Assembly (NCBI RefSeq): GCF_026341275.1
Contig: NZ_JAIFZO010000002.1
Coordinates: forward strand, 1,810,361-1,874,360
Length of the DNA: 64,000 nucleotides
Direction: 5' to 3'
From: Streptomyces ortus
Lineage (GTDB): Bacteria; Actinomycetota; Actinomycetes; Streptomycetales; Streptomycetaceae
Of this stretch, positions 1 to 8,768 are shown piece by piece; within the stretch, counting starts at the first letter, position 1, and each line of letters begins with the position of its first letter. Under the pieces are notes generated by a model. It had not been told where the DNA came from, did not search any database, and was given only the letters and a program-made list of their open reading frames with translations. Both the position numbers and the translations under genes were made by a program.

Positions 1-23
1 GCTCCGGCCGCTAACCTGTGCCC

Positions 24-233
24 ATGCCTCGTTACGAATACCGCTGCCGGACCTGCGGCGACACCTTCGAGAAGAGCCGTCCGATGGCCGAGTCGTCCGC
101 GCCCGCGGACTGTCCCGCCGGTCACGACGACACGGTGAAGCTGCTGTCGACCGTGGCGGTCGGCGGTTCCGCTTCGGCCCCCGCGTCCGCACCGGGCGGG
201 GGCGGGTGTTGCGGCGGAGGCTGCTGCGGCTGA
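24..233 (+). CDS. FmdB-family small zinc ribbon protein
   Basis: A 69-residue protein of the FmdB/CxxC_CxxC_SSSS putative regulatory family. A Cys-x2-Cys knuckle (C8, C11) is followed by a CPxGH knuckle (C30), and the tail is Gly/Cys-rich (ends CCGGGCCG). The ATG at 24 is chosen over an in-frame GTG at 18 because TAACCT (12-17) lies six bases before the ATG, the usual layout of a leaderless Streptomyces promoter. The family's function is undefined; metal binding by the N-terminal ribbon is likely. Its left neighbour is outside the window. Confidence 0.8.
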   Translation: MPRYEYRCRTCGDTFEKSRPMAESSAPADCPAGHDDTVKLLSTVAVGGSASAPASAPGGGGCCGGGCCG

Positions 234-262
234 CCCGAGCCCCACCCGCACCGCTGACGCCC

Positions 263-298
263 GGCTTCAGTCTGGCTTCAGCTTCCGTTCTCTAGCGT
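263..298 (+). promoter_or_regulatory. DedA promoter with 11-bp-pitch direct repeats
   Basis: TAGCGT (293-298) sits seven bases before the GTG at 306 and no ribosome-binding site is present, so the mRNA is probably leaderless. The octamer GGCTTCAG occurs twice, at 263-270 and 274-281, an 11-bp pitch, covering the -35 region. One-helical-turn direct repeats over the -35 are typical sites for OmpR/PhoB-type response regulators; which regulator is unknown. Confidence 0.45.
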
Positions 299-305
299 CG
301 GGCGC

Positions 306-968
306 GTGACCCAAAGCAGCGCACCGCAGTGGATCAACGGCCTGATGGACACGCTCGGCGCCCCCGGCGCGGGCATCGCCATCGCCCTGGAGAATCTGTT
401 CCCGCCCATCCCGAGCGAGGTGATCCTGCCGCTCGCGGGGTTCGCGGCGAGCACCGGGCAGATGAACCTGTTCGCCGCACTGCTGTGGACGACGGCCGGT
501 TCGGTCGTCGGGGCGTTCGCGCTGTACGGCGTGGGGGCGCTGCTGGGCCGCGACCGCACCATCGCTGTCGCGGCCCGGCTGCCGCTCGTCAAGGTGTCGG
601 ACATCGAGAAGACCGAGGCGTGGTTCTCGCGGCACGGCACCAAGGCCATCTTCTTCGGCCGGATGATCCCCGTCTTCCGCAGTCTGATCTCGGTGCCGGC
701 CGGCGTCGAACGCATGCCGCTGCCCGTCTTCCTCGGTCTGACCACCCTCGGCAGCGCCATCTGGAACACCGTCTTCGTCCTCGCCGGCTACTTCCTCGGC
801 GAGAACTGGACCGACGTCGCCGGCTATGTGTCGACGTACTCGAAGGTGGTGCTGGCCGGCGCCGCGCTCGCGCTGCTGGTCCTCGTGGGCGTACGCCTCT
901 TCCGGCCCGGGCGCGGCGGCCGGCGGCGGGAGAGGGACACCCCCAGGGCTTCTACCGAATCGCGCTGA
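306..968 (+). CDS. DedA family membrane protein
   Basis: A 220-residue polytopic inner-membrane protein of the DedA/VTT (SNARE-associated) superfamily, whose members act in envelope lipid transport, for example undecaprenyl-phosphate recycling. The N-terminal re-entrant motif is visible as PPIPSEVILPLAGF, and the second family signature as FFGRMIPVFR followed by SVPAGVERM. Length is normal for the family. The C-terminus is basic (RRRERD) and cytosolic. The GTG start fits a leaderless transcript. The 3' end overlaps the convergent HAD gene by 17 bp. The exact substrate cannot be told from sequence. Confidence 0.85.
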   Translation: MTQSSAPQWINGLMDTLGAPGAGIAIALENLFPPIPSEVILPLAGFAASTGQMNLFAALLWTTAGSVVGAFALYGVGALLGRDRTIAVAARLPLVKVSDIEKTEAWFSRHGTKAIFFGRMIPVFRSLISVPAGVERMPLPVFLGLTTLGSAIWNTVFVLAGYFLGENWTDVAGYVSTYSKVVLAGAALALLVLVGVRLFRPGRGGRRRERDTPRASTESR

Positions 969-1770
969 GGAACTCCCCGAGAATCCGCTCCCCCGCGGCC
1001 ACCCCCCGCTCCGGCAGCGCGGTGACCCCCGGCGCCGTCCAGCCCGCCTCGGCCAGTTCGCCGTGGCCGGGGCGCCAGGCGTGGTCCGCGGCCAGCAGCA
1101 GGTCGGCGTCGAGCAGGGAGTCGCCGGCCGCGAGGGTGCGGGGCGCGCCGGTCCGGCGGGCCACCTCCCGCATGGCCGCGCTCTTGGTGAGCGGCTTCGG
1201 TACGGCGTAGACCTTGCGGCCCTGGACGGAGACCGTCCAGCCGCGGTTCTCCGCCCAGACGGCGAGTTCCTTCGCCCAGTCCGCGGGGAGCAGTTCGCGC
1301 TCGACGACGAAGTACACGAAGAGGTCCTCGGCGACGCGCTGCTTGAGCACCCAGGCCGGGTCGGCGGTGGCCGCCATGTGCGCGCGCACCTCGTCCAGCG
1401 GGGCGCACTCGTCCGCGAGGCGCGCGGTCACCCGGGCCTGCCACGCAGGGTCGGAGACGCCGTCGACGAGGAGGTGGCCGCCGTTGGCGCAGATCGCGTA
1501 CTTCGCGGCGGGGCCGGGGAGTCGGATGCGGTGGTACTGCTCCCTGGTGCGGGTCGTCGTCGGGACGAAGTCCGCCGCGCCGCCCAGTTCGGTGAGCAGT
1601 CCGGCCGCGGTCTCGGTCACGTACGACAGCGGCTTGTTCTGGTACACCTCGACGCAGAGCAGGCGGGGCGCCTCGGCGTCGGGGCCGGTGAGGGCGAGCG
1701 CGTTGGCGGAGTAGATGAGTGTGCGGTCGAGGTCGCTGGCGACCAGGGCGCGCGGGGCGGGTCCGGGCAT
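952..1770 (-). CDS. HAD-superfamily phosphatase of the ter locus
   Basis: A 272-residue haloacid dehalogenase-like hydrolase. Motif I is SDLDRTLIY near residue 12 (nucleophile and acid Asp of DxD). The C-terminal GDSLLDADLLLAADHAW contains the motif IV acidic residues that bind magnesium. The insert between them resembles the sucrose-phosphatase/Cof type of cap. The ATG (1770) overlaps the stop of the upstream phosphoribosyltransferase (TGATG), so the two are translationally coupled. Comparative genomics of Ter systems places such a phosphatase with phosphoribosyltransferases and a HpcH/HpaI lyase in a predicted nucleoside-like metabolite pathway. Its substrate is not established. Confidence 0.82.
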   Translation of the reverse strand: MPGPAPRALVASDLDRTLIYSANALALTGPDAEAPRLLCVEVYQNKPLSYVTETAAGLLTELGGAADFVPTTTRTREQYHRIRLPGPAAKYAICANGGHLLVDGVSDPAWQARVTARLADECAPLDEVRAHMAATADPAWVLKQRVAEDLFVYFVVERELLPADWAKELAVWAENRGWTVSVQGRKVYAVPKPLTKSAAMREVARRTGAPRTLAAGDSLLDADLLLAADHAWRPGHGELAEAGWTAPGVTALPERGVAAGERILGEFLSAIR

Positions 1771-4319
1771 CAGGCCGTCACCGCCCTGCCGTCGGCGCCG
1801 GTCGCGCCGCGCGTGTACTTGGGGTGGATCAACCCGACGCAGGTGTACGGGAGTTCGGCGACCTCCTCGACGGGTACGCCGCGCTGTTCGGCGAGCAGGC
1901 GTACGTGGTCGAGGTCGGCGCCCGCCCCGGCCCGCGCGAGGATCTTCCAGGGGACGCGGCGCAGCAGCACCCGGGTCGTCTCGCCGACGCCGGGCTTGAC
2001 GAGGTTCACGTCGTGGATGCCGTACTCCTCGCTGATCCGCTCGACCGCCGCCCAGCCCTCCCACGTCGGGGTCCGGTCGGCGGCGAGCAGTTCCTTGACG
2101 CGGGCGTCCACCGCGTCGCCGACCTCGTCGAAGCGGGCGGAGACCGCGTCCAGGAATTCGGCGGAGACGTCCGTGGCGGCGAGTTCGCGGTAGAACTTCG
2201 CCCCGTGGTAGTCGTGCTCCCCGACCAGGTCCGCGCGGAGCACCGTACGCGAGATGAGCCCGGAGACGGTGGAGTTGAGGCAGGCGGAGGGGATGAGGAA
2301 GTCCTCGCGGGTGCCGTACGTGCGCACGCAGGAGCCGGGGTCGGCGAGGACCGCGATCTCCGGGTCGAAGCCGCCGGCACCGCCGGAAGCCTCGAACTCC
2401 TCGATCGCGTCGGCGAGTTCTCGGGTGATGGCGCCCTTGCCGGTCCAGCCGTCGACGAACACGACGTCGGCCGGGGCGTGGTGGGCGGCCAGCCAGCGCA
2501 GCGCGTTGGCGTCGATGCCGCGTCCGCGCACGATGGAGACGGCGTAGTGGGGCAGGTCGAGGCCGTGGCGGTGTTGGGCCCAGCGGCGCATCAGCACGCC
2601 GACGGGGGTGCCCGCGCGGGCCAGGGAGACGAGGACGGGCCGCGGTGAGCGTTCCGCGAGGACGGTCTCGGTGACCGCGCCGACGGCCAGGGCGATGCGG
2701 GCGGCCGAGCCGGCGAGCGCGTCGCGGAACAGCTCCTGGTACTCGGGGCTCGGCTGGTACTCCACCGGCAGCGACTCCGCGTAGTGGGCGCCGCCGCTCT
2801 GGATGGCCTCCTCCCGTTCCTCGACCGGTGCTTCGAGCCGGGTGTCCGAGAGGTCCTGCAGCAGCCAGCCGACCTCGTCCGCCGCGTATGAGGAGAAGTC
2901 GGGGCCGCGGAGGGGCTCGGGCAGCATCAAGGACCTTTCGGCCCGCGCAGGTGCGGGTTCGGGTGCGGGTTCGGGTACGTACGAGGGGACGACGGCGAGC
3001 AGCACGCTGCCCGTGTGCGCGGCGAGTTGCGCCAACAGGCCGTCCGGGGCGTGCAGTTCGGGGGTGTCGGCGGCGGAGTCGACCACCGCGACGACGGCGT
3101 CGAAGCCGGCGCCGGCGACGTTGTAGGCGTACCGCTCGCCGGGGCCGTCGGCCGGGCCGTCGTGGGCGGGGAAGACGAGCCGGGTGCGGATCGCGTAGCC
3201 GGGGTCGTCGACGGCGAGGACGGGTGAGCGGGTGGTCGTGGAGTAGCGCACCTCGGCGTCGGTCAGCTTCTCCAGCGCGACGCCGAGCCGCAGCGGCGCG
3301 TACATCAGCTCCTCGAAGCCGAGGACGAGGACGCGGCCGTGGCGGGCGCGGGGCGGGAGCGCTTCGGCCATGCGGGCCGCCATGGCGGGCAGTGCGCCCT
3401 CCAGGAGGACGCGGTGCTCGGGCGTGAAGCCGTGCCGTCCGCCGTCGGGGAGGCCCTGGGGCCAGCCGAGGTCTACGCGGGCGATCACGCCGGGCCCAGG
3501 ACGGGACGCGGGGGTCGCGGCCCCCGTGCGCTCGTGCTCGGCGACCAGCGCCTGTCCCTTCTCCAGTACGCCCTCGGGCAGCCGTACGGTGCCGGAGGCG
3601 GCCGTCACCAGGTCCACGGTCGCGTCGATCTCCTGGGCGAAGTCCGCGAGGCGGCCGAGGTCGGCGGCCGAGCGCATGTCGACCAGGGCGACGATCACGT
3701 ACCGGCCGCGCGGATAGCGGGCGTGCAGGTCACGGATGGTGTTGAGGACCGTGTTGCCGGTGGAGAACTCGTCGTCGACGAGGACGAGCGGGCCGTCGGT
3801 GGCGAGCAGGCCGGGGTTCTCCGGGAGCAGCAGGTGCGAGGTGGCGTGCGAGTGGGACTCCTCGAAGCCGCCGGCCGTCGCGACGCCCTCGACCGGCCGC
3901 CGGGTGGAGTGGAGGCAGGGGGCGAGGCCCACGCCGTCCGCGACCGAGTGGCCGAGCCCGGTGGCGGTCTCGGCGTACCCGAGGACGACGGCCCGGCTCG
4001 CCGCCTCCTCGCCGAGCAGGTCGCGTACGCGCAGCCCGAGCGCGAATCCGTAGCCGTGGACGACGGCGGGCGACTGCGGTACGTGCTTGCCCAGCACGTT
4101 CGACACGAGCAGGTGCGCGCGCTTGGGGTTGCGCCGGAGTGCGAGCCCGAGCAGTTCCCCGAGCCCCTCGTCGCCGACGAGTTCGACGCCGAGGCGCTCG
4201 GCGACCCAGCTCCCGGACCAGACCTCGCGGGCGGGGACGTCGCCGGATCCGGCCTTGGTTCCGGGGCGGAAGCCCGTCGCGGACCAGACGCCGGAGCCGT
4301 CGTTCACAGCTTTGTTCAT
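1770..4319 (-). CDS. PRTase-TRSP-StiP-type phosphoribosyltransferase fusion
   Basis: An 849-residue cytosolic protein that joins three modules usually named separately. Residues about 40-265 form an orotate-PRTase-like domain whose PRPP loop reads VLVDDEFSTGNT (179-190). Residues about 295-445 match the TRSP domain (VLVLGFEELMY at 330-340). A Pro/Ala linker (449-461) leads to a second PRTase of the StiP/PRTase_1 type with SLARAGTPVG (565-574), IVRGRG and a second PRPP loop VFVDGWTGKGAI (620-631). The ATG at 4319 has AAGGA upstream; the open frame extends further but without homology. It lies in one operon between the HpcH/HpaI gene and the HAD gene. The reaction is inferred as phosphoribosyl transfer in ter-linked metabolite synthesis; the base or acceptor is unknown. 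Confidence 0.83.
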   Translation of the reverse strand: MNKAVNDGSGVWSATGFRPGTKAGSGDVPAREVWSGSWVAERLGVELVGDEGLGELLGLALRRNPKRAHLLVSNVLGKHVPQSPAVVHGYGFALGLRVRDLLGEEAASRAVVLGYAETATGLGHSVADGVGLAPCLHSTRRPVEGVATAGGFEESHSHATSHLLLPENPGLLATDGPLVLVDDEFSTGNTVLNTIRDLHARYPRGRYVIVALVDMRSAADLGRLADFAQEIDATVDLVTAASGTVRLPEGVLEKGQALVAEHERTGAATPASRPGPGVIARVDLGWPQGLPDGGRHGFTPEHRVLLEGALPAMAARMAEALPPRARHGRVLVLGFEELMYAPLRLGVALEKLTDAEVRYSTTTRSPVLAVDDPGYAIRTRLVFPAHDGPADGPGERYAYNVAGAGFDAVVAVVDSAADTPELHAPDGLLAQLAAHTGSVLLAVVPSYVPEPAPEPAPARAERSLMLPEPLRGPDFSSYAADEVGWLLQDLSDTRLEAPVEEREEAIQSGGAHYAESLPVEYQPSPEYQELFRDALAGSAARIALAVGAVTETVLAERSPRPVLVSLARAGTPVGVLMRRWAQHRHGLDLPHYAVSIVRGRGIDANALRWLAAHHAPADVVFVDGWTGKGAITRELADAIEEFEASGGAGGFDPEIAVLADPGSCVRTYGTREDFLIPSACLNSTVSGLISRTVLRADLVGEHDYHGAKFYRELAATDVSAEFLDAVSARFDEVGDAVDARVKELLAADRTPTWEGWAAVERISEEYGIHDVNLVKPGVGETTRVLLRRVPWKILARAGAGADLDHVRLLAEQRGVPVEEVAELPYTCVGLIHPKYTRGATGADGRAVTA

Positions 4320-4390
4320 GAGTTCCTTGCGTGTCGGCCGAGGGTGGTGTGTCGGCCGGGGACGGTCAGTCAGTCGGCCGGGGTGGTGGG

Positions 4391-5554
4391 TCAGCCGGGG
4401 ATTCCGGCGGCGAGCAGCTCCACGAAGCCGATGTCCTCGTTGGTGACGCCGAAGACCTCGGCGCGCTGGAGGGTGCGCTCCGCCCAGGCGCGGTGCGGCT
4501 TCACCTCGTTCATCTTGTTCGTGTACGCGGACCGCAGTACGCCTCCGCCGCCCCGCTCGGGCCGCAGGATGTCCTGGGCGTCGCTGAACTCCTCGTGGCT
4601 GACCACGGAGAGCGCGTGCACGGGCAGGACGTGCGAGGGGTGGATACAGGTCTTGCCCTGCAGCCCGTTGGTCCGGTCGAGGGAGATCTCCCTCAGCAGG
4701 CCGTCCATGTCGTGCTCGATGAGGGCGGCGCGCAGGTCCTCGGCCTCCGGGGTGAAGGGGCTGCGGCGCAGCTGCGGCTTGAACATGCGCTCCTGGACGC
4801 GGAAGTACTCCCACACGGGCCCGGTCACCGTGAATCCGGTGCCGTCGGCCCGCCCGAGGACGTTCACCACGTCCGCGATGACCGAAGCCACTATCTGGAC
4901 GTCGTACGCGGTCATGTCGGGCGCTCTGCGCAGCCCGTACGCCGAGCAGAAGTCGGTGACGCCGAGCCGCAGGGCGAGCACGCGGTCGCGGTACTTGTCG
5001 ACGGCCCGGAAGATTCCGGCGAGGGTCTCCGCCCGGGACTCGCGGTAGAGCAGTTCGGGCGATTCGAGGACGGGCATGGCGAAGAGCCGCCGCTCGCTCG
5101 CGCCCTCGGCCTCGGTGAGCGCCTCCAGGAAGGGGACGCCCCGTTCCTCGGTGAACTTCGGCAGTACGAATCCGGACAGGAGCCGCACGGAGGCGCCGAG
5201 GCGCCGGACGAGGTCGGGTATCTGCTCGGGCGTTCTGACCCGGATGAAGAGCAGGGGCAGCTCGTCCGCGGGGCGGTCGGCCAGGTCATGGAACTGCCGG
5301 ACGAGGTTCTCCTCGGCGTCCGCGACGTCCGCGTCGTCGATCGAGTCCTCCAGGCACACCACCATGGAGACGACACCGCGGCCGGCCTGTTTCACGACGT
5401 CGTCGGCGAGCTTCTGCCTGGTGGCAGGGCTGTAGAGGGTGGCTCCGAGTGCTGCGGCCAGCACGCGGGGCGGGGAGTCCGCGGTGAAGACGCACGGCTC
5501 CTGGAAGAAGAGGCGGTCCCGCACCTCAGGGGCAATATGCCCGAAATGACGCAT
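4391..5554 (-). CDS. HpcH/HpaI aldolase / citrate lyase-like protein of the ter locus
   Basis: A 387-residue TIM-barrel protein of the HpcH/HpaI-CitE superfamily. Evidence is the metal/substrate segment VSMVVCLEDSIDD, then LPLLFIRVRTPEQI, a central MPVLESPELL, LRLGVTDFCSAYG, and the late CIHPSHV motif shared with CitE-like lyases. The ATG at 5554 follows GGGAG. It is the first gene of a minus-strand operon (71 bp to the PRTase fusion), divergent from a terD. TACTAT and CATATC hexamers lie upstream on the minus strand as possible -10 elements. In Ter systems this family is linked to PRTases and HAD phosphatases; C-C lyase or acyl-lyase activity is inferred from the superfamily only. Confidence 0.85.
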   Translation of the reverse strand: MRHFGHIAPEVRDRLFFQEPCVFTADSPPRVLAAALGATLYSPATRQKLADDVVKQAGRGVVSMVVCLEDSIDDADVADAEENLVRQFHDLADRPADELPLLFIRVRTPEQIPDLVRRLGASVRLLSGFVLPKFTEERGVPFLEALTEAEGASERRLFAMPVLESPELLYRESRAETLAGIFRAVDKYRDRVLALRLGVTDFCSAYGLRRAPDMTAYDVQIVASVIADVVNVLGRADGTGFTVTGPVWEYFRVQERMFKPQLRRSPFTPEAEDLRAALIEHDMDGLLREISLDRTNGLQGKTCIHPSHVLPVHALSVVSHEEFSDAQDILRPERGGGGVLRSAYTNKMNEVKPHRAWAERTLQRAEVFGVTNEDIGFVELLAAGIPG

Positions 5555-5755
5555 GAGTCTCCCCCGGGGCGGCTGGATGGCCTGACGATATGTGGCCGGT
5601 AATAGTACGTAGAGTTCCGTGTCCGGGGTTCCCGTCGGGCATGAAATTCAGGTAACGCAGACAAACACCATTGTGCCCGCACATCCGTGCGGCAAGCCGA
5701 GCGGGAGCACACCCCCACGTTGTCGTGACCAGGCCCGAGAAGGCAGGATGACCGT

Positions 5756-6646
5756 ATGACGCACGCCATGCTGAAGGGGTCGAACGTCCCGCTGGACGCC
5801 ACGGCGGTGCGCGCCGTGCTGCGCTGGACGCCGGGACGGGGTGTCCCGGACGTGGATGCCTCCGCGCTCCTTCTCGGTCCCGACGGCCGTGTGCGGTCCG
5901 ACGAGGACTTCGTCTTCTACAACCAGCCCCGGCATCCCTCGGGGAAGGTGTGGCGACTCGGCAAGAAGCGCGTGAACGACGGTCTCGCCGAGGGGCTCAC
6001 CGACACCATTCAGTCGGATCTGGCGGGCGTCGACAACGGGGTGGGACGGATTCTCCTTGTCGCTTCCGCCGACGGCGTCACCTTCGACCGGGTGCGCGCG
6101 CTGCGGATCGTGGTGTTCGACGCCACGATCGGGGACGCCGAGCCGCTGGCGTACTTCGACATCAAGCCGGAGACCGGTGAGGAAACCGCCCTGATCTGCG
6201 GTGAGCTGTACCGGCGCGGCGAGGGCTGGAAGTTCCGGGCCCTCGGCGAGGGCTATTCGAACGGGCTGCAGGGGCTGGCGGCCGACTTCGGCATCTCGGT
6301 GGACGAGTCCGGGGCCGAGGAGGCGCCGGCGTCCGCGGGGCGGGCCGGCTCGCAGCCGTTGCCGCCCGAGGAGCCGACCACGCAGGTGCCGCAGCAGCCG
6401 GTCCAGCCGGCGTACGGATATCCGCCGGCCGCTCCCGGTCCGGAACCGACGCGGCAGCAGCCGCCGGCCACGCAGCCCGCGTACGGGTATCCGCAGCCGA
6501 CCAGTGCGCCCGCGTACGGATATCCGCCGCCGCCCCAGCCCGCCGCGGCGGCTCCGTCCGGCTACGGCTACCCCCAGCCGGTGGGCCCGGCCCCCGACCC
6601 GGACTTCCGCCTTCCCCCGCAGGGACCGCAGTTCATCGGCCGATAG
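5756..6646 (+). CDS. TerD-family protein with GYP/Q-rich tail
   Basis: A 296-residue protein. Residues 1-185 are a TerD domain: [25 protein letters not shown] carries the acidic calcium-site cluster and FNQ-type core, and [19 protein letters not shown] is the conserved C-terminal strand. The last about 100 residues are low complexity with four copies of a (P/S)xYGYP unit rich in Pro and Gln. The ATG has CAGGAT six bases upstream and no clear Shine-Dalgarno. Divergent from the HpcH/HpaI operon. TerD domains bind calcium and are linked to tellurite, phage and stress resistance. The tail suggests a scaffold or assembly role (inference). Confidence 0.85.
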   Translation: MTHAMLKGSNVPLDATAVRAVLRWTPGRGVPDVDASALLLGPDGRVRSDEDFVFYNQPRHPSGKVWRLGKKRVNDGLAEGLTDTIQSDLAGVDNGVGRILLVASADGVTFDRVRALRIVVFDATIGDAEPLAYFDIKPETGEETALICGELYRRGEGWKFRALGEGYSNGLQGLAADFGISVDESGAEEAPASAGRAGSQPLPPEEPTTQVPQQPVQPAYGYPPAAPGPEPTRQQPPATQPAYGYPQPTSAPAYGYPPPPQPAAAAPSGYGYPQPVGPAPDPDFRLPPQGPQFIGR

Positions 6647-6669
6647 GGGCGGGCACGGACGCCCAGGCC

Positions 6670-6705
6670 TCTCAGGGGTGCGGGGAACGGCGCAGTCTTT
6701 TGCCT
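6670..6705. repeat. Dispersed GC-rich repeat, half copy
   Basis: A minus-oriented copy of the dispersed element (GGGGTGCGGGGAACGGCGC followed by AGTCTTTT) between the convergent terD gene (stop 6646) and the TerA-like gene (stop 6762). The T-run lies at its 3' side on the plus strand, so it could help end the terD transcript, though no partner arm for a full hairpin is present. Confidence 0.6.
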
Positions 6706-6761
6706 TGAGGAGCGCGGGCCGGGCCTGCTCGCCCAGAAACGCGGGCCGGGCCCGACGGGCA

Positions 6762-7499
6762 CTAACGGTCGGCCTTCGCCTTGTAGCCGCGGCCCCACTG
6801 CAGGCCCCAGCCGTAGAGACGGTCCAGCTCCGCCTGGAAGCCGTACACGAACTTCACCTCGCGACGCACCACCAGCTCGTTCTTGACGTTCTCGATCATG
6901 ACGACCGCGCAGGACCTGGCCTGGGAGTGCCGCTCGTCGAGCCCGATCTCGATCCGGGGCCCGTTGCTCGGGTACAGGGTCACGATCGCGTGCGTACGGT
7001 CGAAGGCGGGGGTCTGGTCGTAGATGTAGACGAAGATCAGCAGCCGCTTGATGTTCTCGCGGTGGTCGAGGTTGACGAAGACCGTCTCGCCCGTTCCCGA
7101 GCCGAACCGGTCGTCACCGCTGAGCTTCACGTACGGCGGGCCGTTCAGGTCCCCCAGGAAGCCCCCGAGCGGCTGGACGACCCCCTTGGTGCCGTCGGTC
7201 AGCTCGTACATGCAGCCGAGGTCGAGGTCGACGTTGACCATGGACTGGGTGTGCGCCTGCACCACTTCCGGCTTCAGGGCCTTGAAGGGGTGCCGCAACA
7301 GGCTGCCCCGCTGGGGCCCGCCTATGTCGGAGGTCCGCATCCGCCACGAGAGGTTGATACGGAGATTGCCGGTGGCCGCACCCTGTTTGCTGAGTGAGAT
7401 CGTCTGGTTCCGCTTGGTCAGTTCGATGGCGTTGGTCGCCGCGCTGCCCGAGTCGAACTGCGTCGAGCGCCCGCCCCACAGGCCTTCCCAGAAACTCAT
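6762..7499 (-). CDS. TerA/TerD-like tellurium resistance family protein
   Basis: A 245-residue cytosolic protein. N-terminal SFWEGLWGG, then ISLSKQGAATGNLRINLSW resembles the strand pattern of TerD/TerA proteins, followed by VNVDLDLGCMYELTDG where the DLDLG stretch matches the calcium-binding region, and FGSGTGETVFVN in place of the canonical GDNxTGEGxGDDE loop. RRLLIFVYIYD and FVYGFQAELDRLYGWGLQWG end the domain. The ATG at 7499 follows GGGGGCGGG; an upstream GTG at 7511 is possible. It is downstream of the DUF475 gene on the same strand, 120 bp away with a hairpin between. Divergent relative of TerD; function is inferred from family only. Confidence 0.75.
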   Translation of the reverse strand: MSFWEGLWGGRSTQFDSGSAATNAIELTKRNQTISLSKQGAATGNLRINLSWRMRTSDIGGPQRGSLLRHPFKALKPEVVQAHTQSMVNVDLDLGCMYELTDGTKGVVQPLGGFLGDLNGPPYVKLSGDDRFGSGTGETVFVNLDHRENIKRLLIFVYIYDQTPAFDRTHAIVTLYPSNGPRIEIGLDERHSQARSCAVVMIENVKNELVVRREVKFVYGFQAELDRLYGWGLQWGRGYKAKADR

Positions 7500-7558
7500 T
7501 CCCGCCCCCACGCTTGGCCTTCACCCCGCCCCGACGAAGAATCGGGGCCTCATACGCG

Positions 7559-7593
7559 GGGGCGGCTGCCGAGGACTCCCCGGCAGCCGCCCC
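7559..7593 (-). terminator. Terminator of the DUF475 gene
   Basis: A 13-bp perfect stem (7559-7571 with 7581-7593) and 9-base loop, 30 bp past the DUF475 stop codon on the minus strand. GC-rich without a T-run, as usual for Streptomyces terminators. Confidence 0.6.
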
Positions 7594-7622
7594 TCACAGA
7601 GCGTTCCTCAACCTGACCGGTG

Positions 7623-8768
7623 TCACACCCCGGAGGAGACCTCTGTCTTGTCGTCCGAGGGATCAGCCTTTCCCTCCGCGGCCTCCAGCGCCCTGTTGCG
7701 GCGCACGGAGGACCAGAAGGACCAGGCGATCAGGACGACACCGATGAGGCCGGTGATGATCTCGTTGACCTCGAAGCGGATGGTGACGAGGAGGATGGCG
7801 GCGAGGGCGCCGATGGCGTAATGGGCGCCGTGCTCCAGGTACACGTAGTCGTCGAGGGTGCCCTGGCGGACCAGGTACACGGTCAGCGAACGCACGTACA
7901 TCGCGCCGATGCCGAGGCCCAGCGCCATCAGGACGATGTCGTTGGTGATGGCGAAGGCGCCGATCACACCGTCGAAGGAGAAGGACGCGTCGAGCACTTC
8001 GAGGTACAGGAACATGAAGAAGGCGGCCTTGCCGACGAGGGCTCCGGCGGAGACCTCCTTGCCCTTGGCCTTCGCCTCCTCCTCGGCCTCGTGCTCGCGC
8101 TCCTCGGCCTCTTCGAGGCGGTTCTCGAAGAACCCGGAGAGCCCGCCGACGACCAGGTACGTGATGAGGCCGGCGACGCCGGAGAGCAGGACCGTCTCCG
8201 CCTTGTCGGCGGAGCCCGCGTGCAGATGGGCCTGCGGGGCCAGGAACAGCGCCGTGAAGAGCAGGATGATCAGGGCGATGCAGGCGGACAGCATGTCGAC
8301 CTTGCCGAGCTTGGCGAGCGGGCGCTCGAGCCAGCCCAGCCACTTGATGTCCCGGTCCTCGAAGATGAAGTCGAGGAAGATCATCAGCAGGAACATGCCA
8401 CCGAAGGCGGCGATCGACGGGTGGGCGTCGGTCACCAGCTCCTGGTAGCGGTCGGCGTCGTTCAGTGCGAGGTCGACCGCTTCGATCGGACCGAGCGAGG
8501 CGCTGATGGCCACGATCACGACGGGGAAGACGAGCCGCATTCCGAAGACGGCGATCAGGATGCCGACGGTGAGGAAGATCTTCTGCCAGAAGGCACTCAT
8601 CTTCTTCAGGATTCCGGCGTTGACCACCGCGTTGTCGAAGGACAGCGAGATTTCGAGGATGGACAGGATCAGCACGATCCCGAACGCGGTCCATCCGCCG
8701 ATCAAAACCGCTGCGACCAGGCCGAGCGCGGTGACCGCGAACGACCAGCCGAAGGTTTTCAGAACCAC
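7623..8768 (-). CDS. DUF475 family (TerC-like) integral membrane protein
   Basis: A 381-residue membrane protein of DUF475, a branch of the TerC superfamily. An acidic membrane motif EISLSFDNAVVNAGILKK, repeated in the second half as EVLDASFSFDGVIGAF, is the twofold TerC-type metal-site pattern. About nine hydrophobic segments are visible, with an acidic/charged cytosolic loop (EEAEEREHEAEEEAKAKGKE) near residue 210. TerC relatives export manganese or calcium and work with TerD proteins at the membrane. The start is GTG with no clear Shine-Dalgarno; the 5' leader is unusually structured (see 8769-8850). Same strand as the two following terD genes. Confidence 0.85.
   Translation of the reverse strand: MVLKTFGWSFAVTALGLVAAVLIGGWTAFGIVLILSILEISLSFDNAVVNAGILKKMSAFWQKIFLTVGILIAVFGMRLVFPVVIVAISASLGPIEAVDLALNDADRYQELVTDAHPSIAAFGGMFLLMIFLDFIFEDRDIKWLGWLERPLAKLGKVDMLSACIALIILLFTALFLAPQAHLHAGSADKAETVLLSGVAGLITYLVVGGLSGFFENRLEEAEEREHEAEEEAKAKGKEVSAGALVGKAAFFMFLYLEVLDASFSFDGVIGAFAITNDIVLMALGLGIGAMYVRSLTVYLVRQGTLDDYVYLEHGAHYAIGALAAILLVTIRFEVNEIITGLIGVVLIAWSFWSSVRRNRALEAAEGKADPSDDKTEVSSGV

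Noticed and set aside
826..2193. Long plus-strand frames opposite the HAD and PRTase genes
   Set aside because: Antisense shadows; no ribosome-binding site, no recognisable protein family, while the minus strand encodes conserved enzymes.
4320..4814. N-terminal extension of the PRTase fusion to 1014 codons
   Set aside because: It overlaps the HpcH/HpaI gene in another frame, is Pro/Arg low-complexity, and the ATG at 4319 has a good ribosome-binding site and the conserved start.
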